From: Beta vulgaris subsp. vulgaris
Taxonomy: Eukaryota; Streptophyta; Magnoliopsida; Caryophyllales; Amaranthaceae
Assembly (NCBI RefSeq): GCF_026745355.1
Contig: NC_079208.1
Location: 48,659,510 to 48,723,509, forward strand
Length of the DNA: 64,000 bases
Direction of reading: 5' to 3'
This document shows, in pieces, positions 35,901 to 47,459 of the stretch; position 1 is the stretch's first letter, and the number at the start of each line of letters is the position of its first letter. The notes under the pieces are model-generated. The model was not told the origin of the DNA. It saw only the letters and a program-made list of their open reading frames with translations, and ran no database searches. Made by a program: the position numbers and the translations under genes.

Positions 35901-36060
35901 ATACTTACCTGGACGGGGTCTATGGGCGATCAAGAAGGCCCATTGCCTAGGGTGTTGACCTCCATTGCACTAAGGAGGAGCAACACCCTAAGATCTCCCC
36001 AAGTGGGAGAGTCTACGTCATAATTTATTTCTGAGGGGGCTTGCGTTCGCGCGGCCCCTA
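35901..36060 (+). ncRNA. U1: U1 spliceosomal snRNA
   Basis: It begins ATACTTACCTGG, the intact 5' end that pairs with 5' splice sites. Stem-loop I is present (GGGCGATCAAGAAGGCCC), with A at a position where I recall C or U in the U1-70K-binding loop. Stem-loop II keeps the U1A-type loop CCATTGCACTAAGG. GATCTCCCCAAGTGGGAGAG forms stem III, followed by TACGTCATAATTTATTT with the Sm-site region, and the terminal hairpin GGGGGCTTGCGTTCGCGCGG plus CCCCT. About 160 nt, the usual plant length. USE and TATA upstream support a functional gene. U1 recognises 5' splice sites. Confidence 0.93.
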
Positions 36061-36675
36061 TTCAATTCAATCTTAAATTCATAACTTGTTTTTATGTCAT
36101 CTAGACTTTAAAAAATGTCACATTGGCTTGTTGTTATATGAGTAATTATATTTAATCACAAGTGCTAAATGGAGAGAAATGATCTTTCCAACTTGTATTA
36201 TTCAAAATATCTAATATATATGGTTAACCAAAATCAAATCGAACTTTGTGGGAGGTGATATATAGTAGCTTTAAGGTGGGAGGATTATCCTATTCACAGG
36301 GGATGATCAATTGATGTAAAATTATTTTATTATAAGATTAAAACGCAATCAATTGTGGTTTTTATGTTCGAACTTGTGTGTTTTAGCTGATGTGTCAAGA
36401 ACTCAAGATATACATATCGGTTTTTGTATTTGACATTTTGATCTTTATGAATAGAGTTGATTCACGACTAATAGAAGTTTGCAAACAAGCATATATGCGA
36501 TTGATAATAGAATATTATTTATAATTGGTTTGAGAATATATGGTCTTACTCAAGTTGGTCTGTCATATGATCAAGATCATCTAACCATAGTTTGCCTTTT
36601 TCTTCTATTTACTTTCTATGAAAATAGTCTTCTCCCCGTCAATTGCTAGGAATCAGCATTACTGACATAGTTTAG
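36061..36675. other. Spacer between U1 and the LINE
   Basis: AT-rich DNA with no gene or bounded repeat recognised. The LINE's 5' junction lies near its right side, approximately 36675-36715. Confidence 0.5.
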
Positions 36676-37425
36676 CAGAATTATAACCCTATCATAAATG
36701 ATTTAGACATTCAAAAAGACGGCGCCCTTTCCTCTACCCTAAGCATCACTCCCAATCAAACTCTTAAAATACCTGAGCCCACTCCACTTCAACCACCCCT
36801 GTCCCCACTATCAAACAAGCACCCATCATCATTAAATGATTACCCTTCACCAAATCCGAGGCCCACTCCCAATATGTCACCAACCCCACCTGAATCAAAA
36901 AAAGACACGTGCAGAACCTCTACCAAAAAGAATTTAAAATCCAACCCAGTCAAACCTTCCAGGCCCACTCCTCCAAAACACGTAAGTATGCCCAAAAAAA
37001 GCCAAAACTCCCTTGAACCTCCTCTCCACCTTGAGACCTCCAACAGATTTGGGCCTTTGCTCAAGCCAAGCAAATCAAGCTCCTCTTCATCAATTTCGGG
37101 GCCCCTTTTCCCACCGGGTTTTGAGGATACCATACCACCCAATCTAAAAAATGCCCATAAGCTCAGAAGACTCATGAAAACCAAAAAGAAGGCCATCAAA
37201 AGAAAAACAACGCAATCCCATCCCCTACTGCCCAACCCACCTCCACTATCCATCCCTAATCCCACTGAAGCATCAAAACCTTCGATAATGATCTCTTCAC
37301 AGGAGATAATTGATATGGCAAACACAATTGGCTTGAAATATGAAGGTGAACCATCTGAACTGAGAGCAAGAATTGATAGGATTCTTGCAAAGCAGAAGCA
37401 GGACTGGGATGCCCAACAATCCTGA
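36676..37425 (+). pseudogene. LINE ORF1 remnant (C-terminal part)
   Basis: An open frame from 36676 without a native start ends at TGA 37423-37425. It is rich in proline, serine and lysine (PPHP/PTPP type) and ends EPSELRARIDRILAKQKQDW. Its position just before ORF2, 33 bases away, and the basic, low-complexity composition fit the tail of a plant L1 ORF1 nucleic-acid-binding protein. The N-terminal part (RRM or zinc knuckle) is lost. Confidence 0.6.
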
Positions 37426-37458
37426 GCCCACCTTCAAATTCCACCCAGATATACCCAA

Positions 37459-40400
37459 ATGTTAGCAATCTCTTGGAACATTCGTGGCTTGAATTCCAAA
37501 ATCAAACGTAGCTCCCTCCGCAAAAAAATCCAAACACATAACCCAGCATTTGTTTTTATCCAAGAAACGAAATCAGAGAATTTCACGGAAAAATCCATCA
37601 TCTCAATATGGAACGAACCTGGAATACAACACATTTTCAGTCCCTCAATTGGGAACTCGGGAGGACTCCTATCTTTGTGGAATGAAAACTTTTTTCAGAT
37701 AGAATCACAACAAATATCGAGACACTGGATTGCCATTTGTGGCACCATCACCTTGTCAAACTTCCGCTGCTGCCTAATAAATGTATACAACCCATGTAGT
37801 CACGAATTGAGGAATGAAACGTGGCTTGAACTCATAGATTTCCGATCCCTCGTCCAACTCCCATGCCTCCTAATGGGGGATTTTAATGAAATCCGGGAAA
37901 TTTCAGAACGGGGAAGTCAGATAGCATCACAAAGAAGCATTGACGATTTTAATAACTTCATCAATGAGTCCCACCTCACTGAAATTCAAGCCTCCAATGG
38001 CATCTTCACATGGTTCCATGGCCACTCAAAGAGTAAGCTTGATAGGGTGCTCTTAAACACTGAGTGGATGCTTCAATTTCCTTCCTTGAACCTGACACTG
38101 ATGAAACGTGGACTCTCCGACCACTGCCCTCTCCTTCTCAACTCTAAAGACTCGGAGTCGGGACCGAAACCTTTTAGGTTTCAAAATGTGTGGCTAACCC
38201 ATCCTGACTGTTTAAAGCTCATTAGAAACACATGGGTAGCAGCAAGTGACTTGGGGATTGCTGATAAACTCAGGGCAGTTAAAAAGGAGCTAAAAAACTG
38301 GAACACTTCGGTGTTTGGCCACATCGATCTCACCATAGCAGCTCTAGAGGAGAAGATTCATTCCCTCGACTTAATGGCAAACAGTAGGGACCTGGAGGAC
38401 ACTGAAATTGATGAAAGAAAAAGGGCCCAGCAAGATCTATGGTTATGGCTGAAAAGGAGGGAAACACACTGGGCTCAAAACTCTCGAGCGAAATGGATTA
38501 AGGAGGGAGACCGGAATACCAAGTATTTTCACACCATGGCAACAATGAGGAAAAGAAAAAACAACATCACTTTTTTAAGAAATAATGAAACTAACCATGT
38601 TGATTGTGCATGTCTCAAGAAAGAAGCAATAGCATACTTCAAGAGCATCTTCAATGAGGATGATAACTCTCGGCCATTTTTCACTGACTTAAATTTCAGG
38701 AAACTCTCAAATCAACAAGCAGACATGTTGACTGCTCCTGTCACCCAAGCCGAAATTGATGTTGCTGTAGACTCATGCGACCCTCAAAAGGCCCCGGGGC
38801 CCGACGGATTTAACTTCCGTTTTGTCAAAAGTGCCTGGGAAGTGATAAAGGAGGATGTGTATAGAATGGTCGAGGATTTCTGGACCACAAGCAAGCTGCC
38901 GAAAGGAACAAATGTGGCACTTATTGCTCTCATTGCCAAGATTGACAATCCGGAGGGTTTCAAGGACTTCCGCCCGATAAGTATGGTAGGATGCATCTAC
39001 AAAATCATTGCAAAGGTCCTCGCTCGACGACTCCAATCAGTAATGGACACACTTATAGGGCCCTTCCAATCATCCTTCATCAAGGGCAGGCAAATCTTGG
39101 ATGGGGCTTTAGTAGCAGGTGAAATAATTGATTCATGCCAAAGGAGGAACATTAAGACAACTATCTTAAAGCTAGATTTTCATAAGGCTTTCGATAGTAT
39201 TTCTTGGCAATTCATGGACTGGACTCTATCCCAAATGGGATTTCCGACGCAGTGGAGGAAATGGATCGGGGCTTGTGTCATGAGTGCCTCAGCCTCCATC
39301 CTAATTAACGGCTCGCCGACTACTCCTTTCAAACTACATCGTGGACTACGACAAGGGGACCCCCTATCCCCGTTCCTTTTTGATCTTGCAGTTGAAACAC
39401 TTAGTCTCATCATCCAGAAGGCCTCCAATCTAAAGCTATGGGAGGGAATTGAAGTATGTAAAGGTGGAATGAAGGTTACTCATCTACAATACGCCGACGA
39501 CACAATCTTATTTTGCCCCCCTCGTCTTGAATATCTTCTCAACATAAAAATGGTGCTCATTCTCTTCCAAATGGCATCTGGACTCCAAGTAAATTTTCAT
39601 AAAAGCTCCTTACTTGGTGTTCATACGGATGAAATCTGGTTACAAAATACCGCGGATGCATTGTTATGTAAAAAAGGGAGTCTTCCTTTTACTTATTTGG
39701 GCTTACCCATAGGTGGCAATGTTTCGGTGAAAAAAACTTAGGCCCCAATAATCTTGCGCATCAACAGAAAACTTTCTACATGGAAGGGAAGACTTCTATC
39801 AATTGGCGGGAGGGTCACGCTAATCAAAGCCTCCCTCTCCAACCTTCCAATCTACTACATGTCATTGTTTGCCATCCCAAAAGGAATAATAGACGAGATT
39901 AACAAAATTCAGAGAAGATTTTTGTGGTGTGGTCATACGGATACAAATCCTATTGCTCCTGTCGCATGGGAAATGATACAACTACCAAAGTCTCTAGGTG
40001 GTCTAAGTGTTGGGAATTTGCTCCACAAGAATTTAGCTCTCTTGTTCAAATGGGTGTGGAGGTACCTTCATGAGCCGGATGCTTTGTGGAGAAGGATTGT
40101 TCAAGAAAAATATAAACTTCCACAACATTTCAACACTCAAAATATTATCACACCTCTCAAAGGGGGACCGTGGAAAAACATTTGCAATGCCATTACAAAA
40201 AACAAAGATGCAATGCAACTTGCATCAACTGGCACCAAAAAACGAGTAGGTAATGGGCGACAAACTTATTTTTGGTATGACCTGTGGATAACCGATCTTC
40301 CCCTTAATGCAATCTTCCCAAGGCTATTCTCCATAGCCACAAATCAGCTAGCCACGATAGCCTCTCTCGGCTTTTGGGACGGTTGTACTTGGGTCTGGAA

Positions 40401-41595
40401 TTTCTCATGGAACCGTGTATTAAGACCCAGGGACATTGAAGAGCGCAACTCACTCCACCATCTCCTTGAAAAGGCTTATCTATCCTTACACAACAACGAC
40501 AAACATGTATGGACTCCCCATTATTTGGGCTCATTCTCGGTGAAATCGTTCTGCTTCGAACTTGCAAAAAAATCATCATCCTCTCAACATGATGCTGTCA
40601 AAGGGCTTTGGAAGGGTCTTGTACCACACAAAATCGAAATCTTCACCTGGATGGCCTTGCTTGGAAAACTTAACACAAGAGAGAAATTGGTGAAAATTGG
40701 TATTCTTCCAAGCAATGAAGCTCTCTGCCCCCTTTGTTTCTCGTATCCAGAAAGCTGTAATCACCTGTTATTACACTGCTCCATGGCCCGACAACTTTGG
40801 TTCTGGTGGCTGGGAATCTGGAACCTCCAATGGGTCTTCCCCCTGAGCCTTCGTGATGCTTTTGATCAATGGAACTTCAGCACCAAAGGTAAATTTTGTA
40901 AAAAAATATGGTTCGCATCTTTTTTTGTAATAGTATGGACTGTTTGGAAGGAGCGCAATGCTCGCATTTTCAACAACACATCATCCTCTATCAAGCAACT
41001 GCAAGAACTCGTCCTACTGCGTTTGAGTTGGTGGCTTAAGGGCTGGAATGACAAGTTCCCATATTCGGCAAATGAAGTACTGCGTAATCCACAATGTCTC
41101 TTTTGGGATGAGGGAGCACGCACCTCTTGTTCATTTGGACCAACAGCACTTTGGTCTCCCCCGCAATCGACTTCCATTAAATGGAATGTAGACGCCTCAG
41201 TTGATCCGCGAAAAAATCTGTCAGCAATAGGGGGAATTTTGAGGAATCCCAGAGGTGATTTTGTGTGTTTATTCTCATGCCCAATCCCCCCTATTGAAAT
41301 TAATTCAGCTGAAATCATTGCAATATACCGAGCAATTCAAATATCTCTTAACAGTGAGCAAATAAAGTACATGGCTATCCTAATTGAGTCCGATTCGGCA
41401 AACGCGGTCTCATGGTGCAACGAGGGTAAGGGTGGGCCTTGGAACCTTAGCTTCCAACTCAATTTCATTCGAAACGCGAGAAAGAACTGGCTGAATATCA
41501 ATATTGTTCACAAGAAAAGAAGCTCCAATGTAGTTGCTGATTCCTTGGCAAAAAAAGGATTGGCTCGTGAATCTGAATTTCTTGCGTGGCTATGA
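37459..41595 (+). pseudogene. LINE ORF2: endonuclease, reverse transcriptase, RNase H; one internal stop
   Basis: 1379 codons in one frame, interrupted only by TAG at 39739-39741 (codon 761). Domains: APE-type endonuclease (about 1-225; SWNIRGLNSK, QETKSE, LMGDFNEI, SDHCPLLL), reverse transcriptase (about 430-720; KAPGPDGFNF, LKLDFHKAFDS, GLRQGDPLSPFLF, catalytic LQYADDTILFC at about 675), zinc-binding zf-RVT region (LVPHKIEIFTWMALLGKLNT, CPLC..CNHLLLHC) and a C-terminal RNase H-like domain (IKWNVDASVDP, ESDSANAVSW, VVADSLAKKGLA). The protein would nick target DNA and copy the element RNA. The stop separates the reverse transcriptase from the C-terminal half, so the copy is inactive as written. 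Confidence 0.92.
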
Positions 41596-41771
41596 TGACC
41601 TCTTCTCATCTTCCCATCTTCTCATCTTTTAGACTATGATGCAGTATGTGTAACTAGCATGTGTAACTAGCATGTTTTGTTTTAGAACTTCTTGACTACC
41701 CTCGTGTACTGCCATCAAAGAGAGTACCACAATGGTACAAGCAATAAAACAAAATTATCAAAAAAAAAAAA

Positions 41772-42890
41772 GATGATTAATGAAAGTTAATGATGATTAA
41801 TGAAAGCTAAATTAAAGATGATGATTATGAATGATAGGATGAAATTAGAACAAACTTAGATAGTTATCAAGCTTTTGAGATATGCTTGATTCCCTCTCAA
41901 TTATGACCATTCACTCTCTCTCTCAAGCGCAAACACTCCATTACATTCAACTGATCTTTTCTTCCGTAATAAACGAGCTCCTTTTTACCTAGATTAATCT
42001 AACTAATTCTACTTGCTCTCCAAGTACCCCCTATTAACCTTAATACCAATGTAATCATCATTCCCTGAACTGTACTACAAATCAAACTACTAATTTTGAT
42101 GCCTTGCACTAATATAGGTTTTACTGTGAAATTTTCTGTTTAGTTTTAAATAATTATTGTTGTTTACAATAGGAGGTTTCATCCATTATCTGTGCATTTC
42201 CAGATATATGCCGTGTATGCTGGTGTTTGCATATCTCATTGACCTGGAACTGACAATTCATTATAAATTAATGTGAATGCAAATTTCTATTTTTGAAAGA
42301 TAAATATAAAAAAACTTATTTTCCTAGTGTCTTCTTAATTCATCAAAATAGGATCATTTGAAGTAGGAAACTGAATTTTGAAAAATAAATATAAAAAACT
42401 TATGTGGACTTTGTGAAGAATGGCGATGCAAGAGTGGTCGATTATAAAAAAACATATTTGTGCAGAAATTCAAGTGATGAATAATGATGATTAATGGATG
42501 AATATGATGAATAATGGAAGATAATGAAGTATTAGTCGTCGGTTCTCATATTGCAGAGGTATTTTATAGAATATTGATTGTATACATAATTATTTATATT
42601 CGTCTTTTCTATATATCTATATGTCAGATTTTATTATTTTCTGCATGAACTTATAAAACTAATTGGGAAATCAAGGTTCATTTTTAATTTCTAGACTATT
42701 TGAGGCCACAGATCATAAAATGAAAAAAAGTTTGATAACTTATTGTTTTCTCTTAAATAGTATTTTGACTATTAGTAGGTTAGTTTTATATTTAATTAAT
42801 TTTTTCATGATACCATCATTAAGATCTTTTTTTTGGGGGTTTTTACATCTCCATTCTATATGTGTTAGTGTTTATCTGCTATATTAAAAG
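41772..42890. other. Intergenic DNA
   Basis: AT-rich with ATGATTAATGAAAG-type short repeats just after the LINE tail and again near 42475-42530. No gene is visible. Confidence 0.5.
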
Positions 42891-43388
42891 GGGAAATGCT
42901 CAGTGTGGCAACCTTTAATTTTGGTTTTTTTATCATTAGTAGCCAAAAAAAGTTTGATTATCAGAAATAGGCTTGAGGTTTTGGTAATACTTGAAAATAT
43001 GGCATTAACAACCATTTTTTTCCATAAACAATTGTTAAGAAGGTAGTTTTCATCGTAACTAAGCTCTCTCGTGTCTAAAATAATATAAATTGTCCTTGAC
43101 AAACTTTTTTTAAAAAATTTCATATCTTTTGTAAAAATCGAGTGAAATAAGTTTTTAATAAGACGCGAAGGAAAAGTAGATTTTATAAAGGAAACTCATA
43201 TCATTCTAGCTTATGTAACCATACTTAGCTCAAATATAACCCTTTCAACAATAGTTTTTAACGAAAAATCATTGTTAATGAGACATTTTCAAGTATAGCC
43301 AAAATCTCAAGGCTATTTATGATAATCAAACTTTTTTTTGATTACCAATGATAGAAAGCCAAAGTTGAAAGCTCACTGAGAATTTCCC
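42891..43388. mobile_element. MULE-type MITE with long inverted ends
   Basis: 498 bp. Ends GGGAAATGCTCAGTG and GGGAAATTCTCAGTG start inverted repeats of about 130-200 bp (TTTGATTATCAGAAATAGGC / TTTGATTATCATAAATAGCC). The 9-bp flanks TATTAAAAG (42882-42890) and TATAAAAAG (43389-43397) differ by one base. Long ends and 9-bp duplication point to Mutator-like elements. It is non-coding. Confidence 0.8.
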
Positions 43389-43829
43389 TATAAAAAGTTG
43401 TGGATGATACTCATATTTTTCTCTATTATTTCTATCATCCATCTATTAAATTATTACACTCTACTTACGTCAAGTATCATTCGGGTGTCTTCATATTAGA
43501 ACTGTGTTTGTTATATTTAGTCACACCAATTACTAGGATACATTTAATAATAGACTTAGCTACAATATTCAATTGAATATTAAAAAATACAAAATTCATA
43601 TATCGCAATAACAAATCTAGAAATTAGAGCATAATAACAAATACTTTCTTCGTTCTTTTTCTATTGCACTAGTGGTTTGGACATGATTTTAAAGAAAAAA
43701 AGGGGTAGTTTAGCATAGAGGTACCCCTTTAATTAATTAGAGTAGGGGATAAGTAAATCCTTAATAAAGTAAACACAACTTTATAAGACAATTTGAGTAA
43801 TTAATGATGGTTTTATTAACACCAGCCTT

Positions 43830-44160
43830 CCATACACACGATGCGTGCGTCGATTGCAGAGTTTGTTATTAATTTAAAAACTCTATTGCTGCGGTTTTTT
43901 TGTAGGAACCGCATCCATAGGTTCAAAAATTATAAAAAAGAATCTTAATCTATTGCTGTAGTTCTTTGAAGAAATTGCAGCAATAGATTTTGTCGGACGT
44001 GGTCAACACAGTTTGATATGTATCGTTGAGGTCTATTATTTCTGCGGTTTTCACCTAAAACCACAACAATAGATTGATTTTCAATTTTTTATTATATTTT
44101 GACGCAGATAATTGCCGCGTATGGATAAAACCGCGTCAAATAACATTCATTCTACTAGTG
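43830..44160. mobile_element. CACTA-type transposon terminus
   Basis: The right end reads, on the minus strand, CACTAGTAGAATGAATG. Subterminal repeats of CTATTGCTGCGGTTTTT, CTATTGCTGTAGTTCTT, TCTGCGGTTTT and CCGCGTC follow inwards, as in En/Spm elements. The opposite terminus was not found in the window, so this is a fragment or a very deleted copy. Confidence 0.6.
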
Positions 44161-46905
44161 AATATAATTAAAATAATTTGGAACATGTTTGAAATGATCC
44201 AGAACATGTTTGCAAAAATTTTGATCACACTTGAAATATTTCAAAACATAACTATACTTTCAATTATTAATAAAATCAGCATGCAATAACCAGGCTTCTT
44301 TGCATCTAAAGAGAAAAGGGCCACCAGAATTGGAATCACTGAATCACATAAGAAAATTGATAGGGGACAATGATTAGAGTAGGAACTAGAAATAATAATA
44401 AAAATAAAACTGGGTATATGTCTGGATGGAAGTTTTGCAATCAAATTGGAATAGAAGGATTAATATATGTAATAAAATATTAATGATATAGGATGAAAAC
44501 AAACATTTTAAATGGTTAAGAGAAATTGCCAAAGGAAATATTAAGCCGTTATTAATCTCCTAAAATCAAACAAAACCTAACTAAATCATTAAACTAAGTA
44601 AAGTGACAAATGAGGACCATTCTTCCACAAGTAGTGGTAAATTTAGGATTTTGAGTGAGAGGTATCGTAATATTGCACTCATACCAAAAAAAATTGAACT
44701 GTGAAACTCGAAAATTAATAGAAATCCAAATACAGCCTAATATTAATTTGATCAATTGAGTTACGACGATAATTGGCATCACATTCTCATATTTTAGTAA
44801 TGATTCAATTGATGAATAACTAATCCTTCTCAAGTTATCGTTTTCAGATGCAGGAATATATATTGAGATACATTGAATAATTTTTTTTTAAAAGTAACAC
44901 ATGGCTATATGACTACGTGTTTACTTTATCTATTTATAAATTGCCTAAGATGGTTAGGGTTTGTCTATTTTACTTTACTTTTGCTTATTTTCTAAAAAAT
45001 AAGAAAAATTCAAATTCTAGACTAGTTCTAAAAGAGTTCAGAAAACTTTTAAATTAATAAGGATAGTTCAGAAAGAATAATATATAATACGATAATATAA
45101 CCAAAAATAAGGTAAAGAAAACTGACCTTTAATTTTGGAAAATTTCTGCCATAAAAAAAGAAATTTTTACTTTCTAAGAGCAAATAGGATATAAAAGAAA
45201 TAATATTTATTCTTTTTCAAAGATGTGCACCACACATTTCAAAGGTTATTATTGACAAAAAATTGTAAACTAAAATATAGATAATAGACAAGATATGAAT
45301 TACAAGCCACTCTATAATTTAATTTGACTTTGTAAATTAAAAGGCTACGACACGAAATGAATTACAAACTACTCTATAATCTAATTTGACTTTGTAAATT
45401 AAAAATACTAATAGCCCAAATAAAATTATTCCTTATGTAAGCATAATGCATAAAAGATACTTGTAATCCTAATCTAGCGAGGTAATTGAGTTTGAGTATA
45501 ATTTTGCATGGAAAAGGCACTGCTTTCAGGTAATGGATAGTGGAGTGAATCAAGCTAGAGAAAGGAAAAATACAGTATAAACAGTAACTAAGTTAAAGTA
45601 GAGGAAAGGAAAATACAATCAATGATTAAATCGTAGAGTTTATTAGGACTTGCGAACACGAGGTTTTTAACATTTACTATGAACTTACCCAACTTTCAAC
45701 ATAAGAAACTGGGCTACGCTATTTATTTGTCAAGTAGCGCAAAAGCAAGAAAATAACTCTTATATCAGGGGTTGTATATTGTCACGGAGTGGCTTGGTCA
45801 CTGTACACAAGGACCAAAAAAACATCAAAACATATTAATTACACAATAACTTAGGCTAATAATCAAGTTAGAATTTGTCGAAAACGTGCATCGACAAATG
45901 TGTTTGTCAATTTTGTTAGGGATATTACCAAAACATAGAATTGCGAAGTTATTATTTTTATTCAATTAAAGGAGGATTTATTTATGACTTGAATTTACAT
46001 AATTGATATTCGATATTAATTGATTGGGAATTGTAAATAATTTATTTAATTGTGATTTATGCTCAAATAATTTTATAAAGGTTCGAATTTTTAATATTAT
46101 GGACAAAATAAATTGGTTAATTCACTCCAAAATTTTTGGATTTTTATAAATATATTTGTTAGATTTAAAATTATTAAATATTTGATTTGATTAATCATTG
46201 AAATAATTTGTTAACAAATAAAAGATTTGATTTTTACTTGTTAAATAAATCTAATATTCATCACCCATATAGATCAAGAATAATATGATGGTTGATAATA
46301 ATTTGATTATTTTTCCAATGATTTTCGGATTTTTATCATATTATTTGTGAATTTTGGTTAAATTTATGTTTAACTTGATTATTCATAAATTTTAAAAATA
46401 ACAATTAAAGTATTTGATTTTATTTATTAAGATAATTCAATAGATCACTCTAAAAAGATTTTCGAAATTTTCAGATTTTAATTCTTAATTTTCTTAATTT
46501 TTGGATATAATTTGAGTTTTTGCCCTAATTTTTTGAATTCTTATTAGATTTAATGTTTAATAAAGATTATTCATTCAAATATAATTTAAAAAAAATCTAA
46601 AAATTTGATCAATATTTGTTGATGGATTCAAATTTTTTTCTCTAATTTTCGAATGATTAGAACCCTAATTAAATCTCTTAAATCTTAAATTAATTGTTAA
46701 ATAAAGATAACTTTAATTTAAATGCAATTATTACATAAATTAAAGAATAATCCAACCATGGCTGGGTGGAACACCGGTTACGGACTGACGGGGTGCCACG
46801 ATGGCTAGCGAGGAGGTACCGGAAGTGGGCGGGGCAGGGGCGGGACAGGTGGGGAAGGGTGGGCGTCGCATGCACGTGCGACGTGCGTAAGCCCTCACTT
46901 CTCTC
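44161..46905. other. Repeat-rich intergenic DNA, no gene
   Basis: Mostly AT-rich. It includes a 62-bp tandem duplication at 45297-45404. From about 45890 the text becomes TTTGATTAT/AATTTTT-rich, then a GC-rich block starts at 46745 that continues after the Copia insertion (52188-52370). The AT-rich plus GC-rich pattern resembles LTR DNA, but no ends were identified. Confidence 0.4.
45297..45404. repeat. 62-bp tandem duplication
   Basis: GAATTACAAGCCACTCTATA followed by ATTTAATTTGACTTTGTAAA recurs at 45359 with three substitutions. Two copies. Confidence 0.75.
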
Positions 46906-47224
46906 TGTTGAGATAAGGATTATTAATTTACTTTATTAGGCTGCCTTAGTATATTTGTTTTACTCTAGAATGATTGTGCCTCCACTACTGAGTCAGTGTA
47001 ATACTCTTTTGTCTGCTAGTTACTTCCTTTGTCTTCTAGCTATTTGTCTAGGTGTCCTACTATGATTGGGGGCCCTATGACCTAGGGATTTGTATTCTCT
47101 GTGCCGCCTTATTTAAAGGGCTGCCTTCTCATGTATTGAAACATGAAGCACATATAATGAAATGAGAGAAACACCTGATTGAGAGATAAATATTGAATGC
47201 TGTGCTGTGACTAAAATGTCATCA
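46906..47224 (+). repeat. Copia 5' LTR
   Basis: 319 bp, TGTTGAGATAAGG to AATGTCATCA. A TATA-like CTTATTTAAAGG (about 47108) and AATGAAATGAGAGAAACACC near the end fit promoter and U5 parts. Confidence 0.95.
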
Positions 47225-47236
47225 TGGTATCAGAGC
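47225..47236 (+). other. Copia primer-binding site
   Basis: TGGTATCAGAGC directly follows the LTR end. It is complementary to the 3' end of initiator methionine tRNA, the usual Copia primer. Confidence 0.95.
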
Positions 47237-47459
47237 CTACGTTGAGTAAGTTCTTTATTCTCTTCAATCTGCTATATAGAAGTAAATGAAATCTGTGAAG
47301 TTATTATCTTTATAAGTTGCAAGTTGGAACTCTTTGTTTCTCTCTGAATCTGGTTGTGTATCTTTAATCAGTATTAGTTTTATAATTACAGTGTGAGAAA
47401 TCTGTAGTCAATAGCCCAATAGTAAACTCTGCATGCTAAAAAACTAATCTTGAACCAAG

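Larger units (their letters stand above)
36676..41771 (+). mobile_element. L1-type LINE, 5'-truncated
   Basis: The end of ORF1, a near-complete ORF2, a short 3' UTR (41596-41759) with CAATAAAAC, and a poly(A) tail at 41760-41771. A target duplication was not found; the sequence after the tail is GATGATTAATGAAAG. The 5' end is missing most of ORF1. The tail is short and uninterrupted and ORF2 has only one break, so the insertion is fairly young. Confidence 0.88.

Noticed and set aside
43845..43880. ACGATGCGTGCGTCG hairpin as a Helitron 3' end
   Set aside because: No CTAG/CTRR end follows and no TC start pairs with it.
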